Below, piece by piece: positions 1-5,126 of a stretch of 7,585 bases of DNA. The stretch's first letter is position 1. The number at the start of each line of letters is the position of its first letter. This DNA is from an uncultured Collinsella sp. (lineage in GTDB: Bacteria; Actinomycetota; Coriobacteriia; Coriobacteriales; Coriobacteriaceae), in contig CAADSV010000111.1 of assembly GCA_900751665.1 (NCBI GenBank), forward strand, positions 1-7,585, written 5' to 3'. Below the pieces are notes generated by a model. That model worked only from the letters and a program-made list of their open reading frames with translations, was not told where the DNA came from and made no database searches. Both the position numbers and the translations under genes were made by a program.

Positions 1-424
1 TATTCTTGATTTCCCCGTGCTTGGTCGTCTTTCTTATCTCCGCGCTGGCGGTCTTGTCGGCCTTGTCGATGACGCGACGGATGGCCCGCGGGTTGGCGCC
101 AGCGGCGACGTTGCGCAGACCGTCGTTGACGATGGCCTGGGCGAGCAGGGTTGCGGTGGTGGTGCCGTCACCCACGGTGTCGTTGGTCTTGGTGGCGACC
201 TCCTTCACCAGCTGAGCGCCCATGTTCTCGATGTTGTCCTCGAGCTCGATCTCCTTGGCGACGGAAACGCCGTCGTTGGTGATGGTCGGAGCACCGAACG
301 TGCGCTGCAGCGCAACGTAGCGGCCCTTGGGGCCCATGGTGACGGTAACGGCGTCGGCCAGAGTGTTGACGCCCTTGGCAAGCTTAGCGCGGGCATCGGT
401 GTTGAACGTAATGTTCTTTGCCAT
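1..424 (-). CDS. groEL: Chaperonin GroEL (Hsp60), N-terminal 141 residues, cut by window edge
   Basis: The large subunit of the ATP-driven chaperonin that encloses and folds cytosolic proteins with GroES. Translation from the ATG at 422-424 gives 141 codons with no stop, so the gene continues past the left edge. Visible family motifs are the N-terminal MAKNITFNTDAR, the nucleotide-binding loop MGPKGR (residues 30-35), TNDG (49-52), and GDGTTTAT (85-92), whose D86 matches the catalytic Asp87 of E. coli GroEL. The start is fixed by GGAGG at 435-439, ten bases upstream. It lies 97 bases downstream of groES on the same strand, the classical groESL order. One oddity is that the stretch after NPRAIRR (residues 111-117) reads VIDKADKTASAEI. 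Most GroELs I recall have Gly at residue 118, and two A/T-ending codons uncommon here (ATA, AGA) occur shortly after. It is otherwise a normal GroEL, and the family call is secure. Confidence 0.97.
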   Translation of the reverse strand, partial: MAKNITFNTDARAKLAKGVNTLADAVTVTMGPKGRYVALQRTFGAPTITNDGVSVAKEIELEDNIENMGAQLVKEVATKTNDTVGDGTTTATLLAQAIVNDGLRNVAAGANPRAIRRVIDKADKTASAEIRKTTKHGEIKN

Positions 425-434
425 GGTAGGTAAT

Positions 435-439
435 CCTCC
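435..439 (-). promoter_or_regulatory. groEL ribosome binding site
   Basis: The minus strand reads TTTTGGAGGATTACCTACC before the groEL ATG. GGAGG is ten bases from the start codon and supports the chosen start. Confidence 0.85.
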
Positions 440-454
440 AAAAGAAATGTGACT

Positions 455-490
455 CGCGCCGCCGCTTCCGAGTCCTATGCGGCGGGCGCG
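455..490 (-). promoter_or_regulatory. GC-rich hairpin between groES and groEL
   Basis: CGCGCCGCCG (455-464) is the reverse complement of the segment at 480-490 apart from one bulged G, giving a ten-pair GC stem with a 15-base loop. On the transcribed minus strand it is followed a few bases later by a T-rich run (ATTTCTTTT) just before the groEL Shine-Dalgarno. It could be an attenuator, an RNA-processing site or an mRNA stabiliser that sets the GroES:GroEL ratio. Only the structure is seen. The role is inferred, and the T-run is weak for a full terminator. Confidence 0.55.
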
Positions 491-520
491 TTCAAAGACG
501 AATCAGAGATTCTGACGAGA

Positions 521-814
521 CTAGGCCTCAACGACAGCGTAGATGTCGTCGGCGCGCATCAGCAGATACTTCTCGCCGTCGACCTTGACCTCGTTGCCAC
601 CGAACTTACCGTAGATGACAACGTCGCCAACCTTGACGTCCATGGGGATGCGCTCACCCTTGTCGTTGACCTTGCCGGCGCCCACGGCAACGATGGTGCC
701 GCGCTGCGGCTTCTCCTGAGCGTTGCTGGCGATGTACAGACCAGAAGCGGTCTTCTGCTCGGCCTCGTCGGGCTTGACCAGAACACGATCTGCAAGCGGC
801 TTCAAAGACGACAT
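521..814 (-). CDS. groES: Co-chaperonin GroES (Hsp10)
   Basis: The 97-residue co-chaperonin forms the heptameric lid of the GroEL folding chamber in the cytosol. The whole protein fits the Cpn10 family: N-terminal SLKPLADRVLVKP, a mobile loop around residues 18-31 (EAEQKTASGLYI) that contacts GroEL, then a GTIVAVGAGK strand, VKVGDVVIYGKFGG, and the C-terminal YLLMRADDIYAVVEA. The length is typical for the family. The start is fixed by AAGGAGG at 823-829, eight bases upstream of the ATG. It is the first gene of a groES-groEL pair. The upstream leader carries a 7-bp dyad and possible promoter elements, but I found no CIRCE (TTAGCACTC-N9-GAGTGCTAA) or HspR HAIR (CTTGAGT-N7-ACTCAAG) operator in the 140 bases upstream. 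Confidence 0.98.
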   Translation of the reverse strand: MSSLKPLADRVLVKPDEAEQKTASGLYIASNAQEKPQRGTIVAVGAGKVNDKGERIPMDVKVGDVVIYGKFGGNEVKVDGEKYLLMRADDIYAVVEA

Positions 815-822
815 GCTTGTCT

Positions 823-829
823 CCTCCTT
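823..829 (-). promoter_or_regulatory. groES ribosome binding site
   Basis: AAGGAGG on the minus strand, eight bases before the groES ATG, is a near-perfect Shine-Dalgarno that decides the start. Confidence 0.9.
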
Positions 830-836
830 TTTGGGC

Positions 837-855
837 CGCGTGGTTATGCCACGCG
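837..855 (-). promoter_or_regulatory. Perfect 7-bp dyad in the groES leader
   Basis: CGCGTGG (837-843) and CCACGCG (849-855) are exact reverse complements separated by five bases (TTATG). The dyad sits seven bases upstream of the groES Shine-Dalgarno. As RNA it would form a small stable hairpin in the 5' leader. As DNA it could be a repressor operator. It resembles neither CIRCE nor HAIR. A regulatory role is inferred from position only. Confidence 0.5.
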
Positions 856-886
856 AATTAACCCTTTTTGTTTGCGTACGCGTTGA

Positions 887-926
887 ATAGTACCCACGAA
901 TGGCGGGTTATACAACACGGAGTCAA
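887..926 (-). promoter_or_regulatory. Possible groES promoter region
   Basis: This is an AT-richer stretch upstream of groES. On the minus strand it contains TTGACT (921-926), TATAAC (907-912, five of six matches to the -10 consensus) and TACTAT (887-892). TTGACT and TATAAC are only eight bases apart, which does not suit a single sigma-70 promoter. TTGTAT and TACTAT are 17 apart, but the -35 match is poor. A promoter must lie near here, but I cannot assign it exactly. Confidence 0.35.
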
Positions 927-951
927 AAAATCTTATTTTTTGGCACTTAGA

Positions 952-1162
952 TTTTCTGAATGCCGGGGGATAACTTAGCGATGCCTCCCGTGTGGCTCCG
1001 GAGGGGCGGGGCGTAAGGTTTCCTGCTCGGGCAGTCCTGCTCGCACGAAGGCCACATTAAGTGGCCTTCGGCTCGTGCGGAACTCGCGATAAACCTTATG
1101 CCCCGCCCCTCCGGAGCCACACGGGAGGCAGGTTAACTAATTCGGGCCCGACATTCAGAAAA
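952..1162. repeat. 211-bp palindromic element with 40-bp stem arms
   Basis: The element is bounded by perfect 11-bp inverted ends TTTTCTGAATG (952-962 and 1152-1162). Inside, positions 982-1012 and 1100-1130 are exact 31-base reverse complements. After one G/T mismatch (1013/1099) the pairing resumes for eight more bases (1014-1021 with 1091-1098). The 69-base centre holds another ten-pair hairpin (1046-1055 with 1061-1070, loop ATTAA) and a direct repeat of CCTGCTCG (1022-1029 and 1036-1043). No protein is encoded and no clear target-site duplication flanks it. Candidates are a MITE or BIME/REP-like repeat, or a structured RNA or terminator. The structure is certain, but the class is not. 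Confidence 0.85.
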
Positions 1163-1218
1163 GTCAGTACAGCAAAATGGCGATGCGGATAGCGACATAG
1201 ACATGATTTTCGCTGCGC

Positions 1219-1251
1219 GCACGGGTCCCCTGGGGAGCACCGTGCATTTTT
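1219..1251 (+). terminator. Terminator-like hairpin, plus strand
   Basis: GCACGG (1219-1224) pairs with CCGTGC (1240-1245), enclosing the palindrome TCCCCTGGGGA (1226-1236). The hairpin is followed directly on the plus strand by ATTTTT. No plus-strand gene lies upstream to be terminated, so it may instead be part of the repeat unit at 1240-1264. Confidence 0.4.
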
Positions 1252-1264
1252 GGGAGTATTCAGC
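1240..1264 (-). repeat. Inverted 25-mer, left copy
   Basis: Read on the minus strand this is GCTGAATACTCC, then seven bases including an A-run, then GCACGG. The same two blocks occur on the plus strand at 1453-1477 with the same spacing. The outer 12 and 6 bases are identical, and the centre is A-rich here but T-rich in the other copy. Confidence 0.6.
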
Positions 1265-1452
1265 AAGCTAGGACGGCTGCATACGCGCCGGACATACCTT
1301 ATTGGTCCCAAGAACGCCTTCAGCGGGCGGTTTTGGTCGGTGAGCAGACCCCGTTGGGACAAATGGGCGTACTTCGCGCCGTACCGGAGCCCAAAATGAC
1401 GTCAATCTCCGCAACGTTACTCAGCCGCAGCGGCACCGGCAGAGCTCGCGGT

Positions 1453-1477
1453 GCTGAATACTCCGTTTTTTGCACGG
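1453..1477 (+). repeat. Inverted 25-mer, right copy
   Basis: GCTGAATACTCC followed by GTTTTTT and GCACGG. It is the partner of the copy at 1240-1264 in opposite orientation: 18 of 25 positions match, with all differences in the central homopolymer part. The conserved ends suggest a repeated intergenic motif rather than chance. Confidence 0.6.
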
Positions 1478-1660
1478 CACGGGCGGGGGTACATCAGGAT
1501 CAGGAAGAACATCCCAGCCTTTTTATGCAATCTGTAATGGGAAGTATGCAAAACACCAAGAGACAGCATTGCTGATGTCCAAATTGAGCGCACGAGGCAG
1601 CAGCACCTCAACCCCGCGCCCAAATCCAACAGAGCGGGGACGCTCCTAACGAACCCCCAT

Positions 1661-1712
1661 CGGCAAACAAATGCGGCTCGAGCGCCATCCCAAAATAGAC
1701 TGCCCGAGCCGC
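1661..1712 (-). terminator. Probable terminator of the YtcJ-type amidohydrolase gene
   Basis: GCGGCTCG (1673-1680) and CGAGCCGC (1705-1712) are exact reverse complements with a 24-base loop. On the minus strand the stem is followed by ATTTGTTT. It starts 23 bases beyond the amidohydrolase stop codon, in the right place and orientation for intrinsic termination. The long loop and interrupted T-run make it moderate rather than strong. Confidence 0.6.
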
Positions 1713-1734
1713 GTTTAACGGTGCGGTATGAACG

Positions 1735-3384
1735 TCAGCGCTCGTAAATCAAGTTGCCTGCCAGGTAGGTGGCCTGAACCTTGGTGGCCTGGAGCTCTTG
1801 GGGGTCGATGGTGAGCGGGTTTTGGTCCAGGACTACCAGGTCGGCATACTTGCCGGGCTCCAAGCTGCCGAGGTTTTGCTCGTCGCCTGCCGCGTAGGCG
1901 CTGCCCAGGGTGTAGTTGCGCAGAGCTGTAGCCGCGTCGATACGCTCGCTCGGCAGCCAGCCGCCCTCGGGCCAGTGGCTGCGAGGGTCTTGGCGCGTGA
2001 TGGCCGTGTAGAGCACGTTCATGCTGGTAACAGCTGTGATGGGGCTATCGGTGCCGAAGGCTTGTCGAATGCCGCGCTGCTTATAGGTTGCGAACGGCCA
2101 CATGATGCGGCTACGCTCCAAGCCCAGGTCGCGCTCCGGACCACCCGGGTCGAGCGTGATATGGCAGGGCTGGCTCGAGGCAACGACGTTAAGCTTGCGC
2201 AGGCGGTCGATGTCCTCGGGCAAGAGGTTCTCCAGGTGCTCGAGCGTGTTATGGCCGTGCTGGGGCAGGCCGTACAGGTCGGCGGCCTCCTCAAAGATAT
2301 CGAGCGCGGCATGAATCGCACCGTCGCCGATGACGTGGATGCGCACAGTGTGGCCGCGCTCCGCGGCAGCGAGGACCAGCTTGCGCATACGCTCGGCAGG
2401 AACCGTCAGGCGACCTTGATCACCCGGGAAGCGCGGGTTGGTATAGGGCTCGGTGAGATATGCCGTGTGTTCGCTCGACACACCGTCGAAAAACTGTTTA
2501 AAGCCTGGCGCCGAGAGCAGCGCGTTGTTTGCGTAGCGAGTCTGGAGTTCTTCCAAGCGCGATTGGTCATCCAGCAGCGTGGGGAACAGATGGGCGCGGA
2601 TGCCCAGCTTGCCGGCGGCTTGCAGCTTGTCGTAAACATCGTCGCGAATAAAGTCACAGCCCGGCATGGGCATGAGCGACATATCGCAGATTGAGGTGAT
2701 GCCTTGCTTGGCCATACGCTTCATCTGGTCGGCGTAAGCGCTTGCGATGCGATCCTCCCCCAGCCACTCAAGGCAGCGCGGTAGCAGCTGCATGGCAGCC
2801 GCCTCGTGAGCAATGCCCGTGAGCTCGCCGTTTGCGTCCTTGTCGTAGCTGCCGCCCGCTGGTGGCTCGCTGTCGCACGTGACACCGAGCGCCTCGAGCG
2901 CGCAGCTGTTGAGCCAAAGCGTGTGCCCGTCGCCCGAATACATAACGCAGGGACGATCGGGGAATGCCGCATCGAGCGACGGCTTGGTAGGATGCTCGGG
3001 CGGGTCCCAACGGTAGTCGCGCCAGCCCTGCGTCACAACCCAAGCGTCATCGGGCAGGTCCTTGGAAAACTCGAGCGCGTGCTGCACCAGCGCAGCCTCG
3101 GACGTGCCCATATCCATGAGCATGTACGGCGAGGAACCGACCGAGGTATGAAAGAAGTGCAGATGAGCGTCATGGAAACCGGGGCAGACAAACTGCTCGC
3201 CGTAATCGATAACCGGCGTGGCGGCAGGAGCGGCGGCGATCACGTCATCGGGCGCACCGACTGCGACGATACGGTCGCCTGCGATGGCAATCGCCAGCTC
3301 GCGGGCGGTATCGATGCCGTCTTGCGCGGTAAAGACGTTCTTGGAGCGGATAATCCGATCGATATGTTGCATGGGCATCCCCAT
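1735..3384 (-). CDS. YtcJ-type metal-dependent amidohydrolase (Amidohydro_3 family)
   Basis: A 549-residue cytosolic metallohydrolase of the amidohydrolase superfamily, expected to cleave an amide or N-formyl type bond. The substrate cannot be read from sequence. The N-terminal beta-sandwich half includes DRIIRSKNVFTAQ and ends in VCPGFHDAHLH, with the metal-binding HxH at H74/H76. The barrel continues with RIHVIGDGAIHAALD (H350), HNTLEHL (H383) and FGTDSPI (D446), which are the other expected metal or catalytic residues. The C terminus GSLEPGKYADLVVLDQNPL (507-525) closes the sandwich domain. Length matches YtcJ/NfdA-like proteins (about 530-550). The start is uncertain: ATGs at 3384, 3378 and 3372 are all in frame, and none has a strong ribosome site. 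The frame stays open far upstream into the opposite-strand M20 gene, but that part has no family similarity. The gene is divergent from the M20 hydrolase, 156 bases away, so shared control is plausible. Confidence 0.92.
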   Translation of the reverse strand: MGMPMQHIDRIIRSKNVFTAQDGIDTARELAIAIAGDRIVAVGAPDDVIAAAPAATPVIDYGEQFVCPGFHDAHLHFFHTSVGSSPYMLMDMGTSEAALVQHALEFSKDLPDDAWVVTQGWRDYRWDPPEHPTKPSLDAAFPDRPCVMYSGDGHTLWLNSCALEALGVTCDSEPPAGGSYDKDANGELTGIAHEAAAMQLLPRCLEWLGEDRIASAYADQMKRMAKQGITSICDMSLMPMPGCDFIRDDVYDKLQAAGKLGIRAHLFPTLLDDQSRLEELQTRYANNALLSAPGFKQFFDGVSSEHTAYLTEPYTNPRFPGDQGRLTVPAERMRKLVLAAAERGHTVRIHVIGDGAIHAALDIFEEAADLYGLPQHGHNTLEHLENLLPEDIDRLRKLNVVASSQPCHITLDPGGPERDLGLERSRIMWPFATYKQRGIRQAFGTDSPITAVTSMNVLYTAITRQDPRSHWPEGGWLPSERIDAATALRNYTLGSAYAAGDEQNLGSLEPGKYADLVVLDQNPLTIDPQELQATKVQATYLAGNLIYER

Positions 3385-3540
3385 CTCTGGCAGGAAATTC
3401 AACACCCCCGAGTGTACTCCCTCGCCCTTGTAACAAAACCCCAAGCGGCAAACGGCAACTTTACCAGCCCTAGCGGCAGGTGGCATACTGGAGAGAGCCT
3501 GTACGATTTTGCGATCAACCCAGCAAGGAGCAAATCGACC
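3385..3540. promoter_or_regulatory. Divergent promoter region between the two hydrolase genes
   Basis: These 156 bases drive both genes. On the plus strand TTACCA (3461-3466), a 17-base spacer and CATACT (3484-3489, preceded by TGG as in an extended -10) form a plausible sigma-70 promoter for the M20 gene. A short palindrome TTGTAACAA lies at 3429-3437. On the minus strand I see only weak matches. Sites are by eye and unproven. Confidence 0.45.
3525..3530 (+). promoter_or_regulatory. Ribosome binding site of the M20 amidohydrolase
   Basis: AAGGAG ten bases before the ATG at 3541 fixes this start and excludes the longer open frame that extends upstream on the same strand. Confidence 0.85.
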
Positions 3541-5004
3541 ATGACGAAGACCAAGGCACAGCAGATTATGGCGGCGACCGAGGCTCGCGCGGCTGACGAC
3601 GTCACCGCAGCCATCAAAGATATCGCTACCGAGTTTGAGCCCTATATCATCAAGCAGCGCCGCCACTTCCATAAGCACCCGGAGCTGAGCCTCGCCGAGG
3701 AGCGCACGACCTCCGACATCGCCAACCAGCTTGACGCCATGAATATCCCCTACGAGCGTCCGCTCAAGACCGGCTTGGTGGCAACGCTTCGCGGTACCGC
3801 GCCGGATGCCTACCGCGAGGACGGCACGCCACGCCGCCGCATCCTGCTGCGCGCCGACATCGACGCCCTGCCCGTCACCGAGCAGACCGGCGAGGAGTTC
3901 GCCAGCGTCAACGAGGGCTGCATGCACGCCTGCGGCCACGACTGCCATATCGCCATGATGCTCGGAACGCTGCAAATCCTGCGCCATATGACCGACGACA
4001 TCCACGGCGAGGTCCGCATCGTGTTCCAGCCCAGCGAGGAAAACGGCCAGGGCGCCAAACTCATGATCGGCACGGGTGTGCTCGACGGCGTCGATGGCGC
4101 CTACGCCGCGCACATCTGGAGCGAGGTTGACGCCGGCACCGTGAGCTGCGAGCCCGGCCCGCGCATGGCCAATACCGACTGGTTCCGCATCGATGTCCGC
4201 GGCACCTCGTGCCATGGTGCCATGCCCCAGCGCGGTCACGACGCCGTCATGGTTGCCGCCGAGATTGTCAACGCCCTGCAGACCATCGTCTCGCGCGAAA
4301 TCAGCCCCTACGAGCCGGCCGTCATCACCGTCGGCGAGCTGCACGGCGGCACCGCGCGCAACGTTATCGCCGGCACGGCCTACCTCGCCGGCACAGTGCG
4401 CACCTACGGCGATTCGACCCACGAGGAAATGCCGGAGCTCATGCGCCGCATCGTGGAGCATACCGCGGCAGCTCTGGGCGCCGAGGCAGAGCTCACCGAC
4501 TACACCATCGCCAACTACAAGGTCGAAAACGACGCCGCCTCGAGCGAGCGCTGCCGTCAGGCTGTAATCAAGTGCCTGGGCCCCACCGGCCAAGGCCATT
4601 ATCGCGGCACGCTTTCGGGCGAGGATTTTTCGGAGTACCTGCGTCGCGTACCGGGCGTGCTCGCCTTTGTAGGTACGCGCAACCCCAAGATTGGCGCCAC
4701 GTACGCCCAACATTCCTGCTTCTACAAGATCGACGAGACCGTGCTGGCAAAGGGCTCCATGGTGGCCGCCCAGTATGCTATCGACTTTTTGGCCGAGCCC
4801 ACGCAAGAGGAGCTCGACGGCCCCGCGATTACCGCGGTCGCCGAAACCAACCCCGATCTGGCCGCCAAGTTGCGCTCTGCCAAAGCGACGACCGCCGAGG
4901 CTCGCGACGCCATCCATGATGCCCGAACGGCTCGCCATGCCGCGATCAAGGGCATCCACGAAGCCCGCGCCGCCGCTCGTCACGAGGATAAGCACGGCGA
5001 GTAG
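3541..5004 (+). CDS. M20-family amidohydrolase / peptidase (M20D type, aminoacylase/hippurate hydrolase-like) with C-terminal extension
   Basis: A 487-residue cytosolic dimetal hydrolase of the M20D group (IAA-amino acid hydrolase, hippurate hydrolase and N-acyl-amino acid deacylase relatives), which remove acyl or amino-acid groups from amide conjugates. Visible motifs are RRHFHKHPELSLAEE (40-54), RADIDALP (104-111), MHACGHDCH with metal ligands C131 and H133, QPSEENGQGA (E166/E167), H191 in AHIW, the dimerisation-domain H225 in SCHGAMP, HGGTARNVI (268-276), LSGEDFSEY (358-366) and the final metal ligand H391 in AQHSCFYKIDE. All expected catalytic residues are present. The family usually ends near residue 410-415 here. 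About 70 further residues follow, rich in Ala, Arg, Lys, His and Glu and predicted helical. The N terminus also has about 35 residues before the first motif. The exact substrate is unknown. Confidence 0.93.
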   Translation: MTKTKAQQIMAATEARAADDVTAAIKDIATEFEPYIIKQRRHFHKHPELSLAEERTTSDIANQLDAMNIPYERPLKTGLVATLRGTAPDAYREDGTPRRRILLRADIDALPVTEQTGEEFASVNEGCMHACGHDCHIAMMLGTLQILRHMTDDIHGEVRIVFQPSEENGQGAKLMIGTGVLDGVDGAYAAHIWSEVDAGTVSCEPGPRMANTDWFRIDVRGTSCHGAMPQRGHDAVMVAAEIVNALQTIVSREISPYEPAVITVGELHGGTARNVIAGTAYLAGTVRTYGDSTHEEMPELMRRIVEHTAAALGAEAELTDYTIANYKVENDAASSERCRQAVIKCLGPTGQGHYRGTLSGEDFSEYLRRVPGVLAFVGTRNPKIGATYAQHSCFYKIDETVLAKGSMVAAQYAIDFLAEPTQEELDGPAITAVAETNPDLAAKLRSAKATTAEARDAIHDARTARHAAIKGIHEARAAARHEDKHGE

Positions 5005-5030
5005 TCGTCACACCCATCCATAACAGCCTG

Positions 5031-5080
5031 ATTAAAGCAAAGCGGGGGCGGACGTTTCGACCCCCCCCCCCCCGCTCATT
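5031..5080. terminator. Bidirectional terminator between convergent genes, containing a 13-C run
   Basis: AGCGGGGG (5041-5048) pairs with CCCCCGCT (5069-5076). The right arm lies inside a run of 13 C (5061-5073), so the pairing can slip. On the minus strand the stem is followed by TTGCTTTAAT, giving a reasonable intrinsic terminator for the zinc-ribbon gene. On the plus strand the trailing sequence (CATTCTTC) is less T-rich. It lies between the M20 stop and the opposing gene's stop. Confidence 0.65.
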
Positions 5081-5126
5081 CTTCAAGCGCTATTTCTACC
5101 CCGTCCCCAAATGGCAGACGGTATGG

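Larger units (their letters stand above)
1163..1660. other. Intergenic region without a supported gene
   Basis: Roughly 500 bases follow the palindromic element. The open frames here are short, lack ribosome sites, and give Arg/Cys/Pro-rich or low-complexity translations unlike any family I recognise. I see no tRNA T-loop signature and no rRNA. It holds the inverted 25-mers and the terminator-like hairpin described separately. It also has two TATGCAA direct repeats (1524-1530 and 1545-1551) spaced 21 bp apart, two helical turns, which could be a protein-binding site but may be chance. Confidence 0.6.

Noticed and set aside
491..811. 11-base direct repeat TTCAAAGACGA at 491-501 and 801-811
   Set aside because: One copy is within the groES coding start and the other in the gap. 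The length is within chance or minor duplication, with no sign of function.
941..950. GGCACTTAG as a half of a CIRCE operator
   Set aside because: It does not match TTAGCACTC and has no inverted partner nine bases away.
952..1162. Palindromic element as an insertion sequence or CRISPR-like array
   Set aside because: It has no transposase frame, no regularly spaced direct repeats, and no clear target-site duplication.
1096..1629. Several short open frames (1096-1362 minus, 1333-1575 plus, 1417-1629 minus)
   Set aside because: They lack ribosome sites and recognisable domains. One lies partly in the palindromic arm, and the compositions look like translated non-coding DNA.
2806..3540. Upstream extension of the M20 reading frame on the plus strand
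   Set aside because: It is antisense to the amidohydrolase gene, its translation resembles no protein, and a clear ribosome site precedes the ATG at 3541.
3385..4995. Continuation of the YtcJ-type reading frame through the antisense strand of the M20 gene, which would make a 1086-residue protein
   Set aside because: The extra part is the mirror of strongly supported M20 codons, has no family features, and the amidohydrolase fold begins at about 3384. Long antisense frames are common in GC-rich codon usage.
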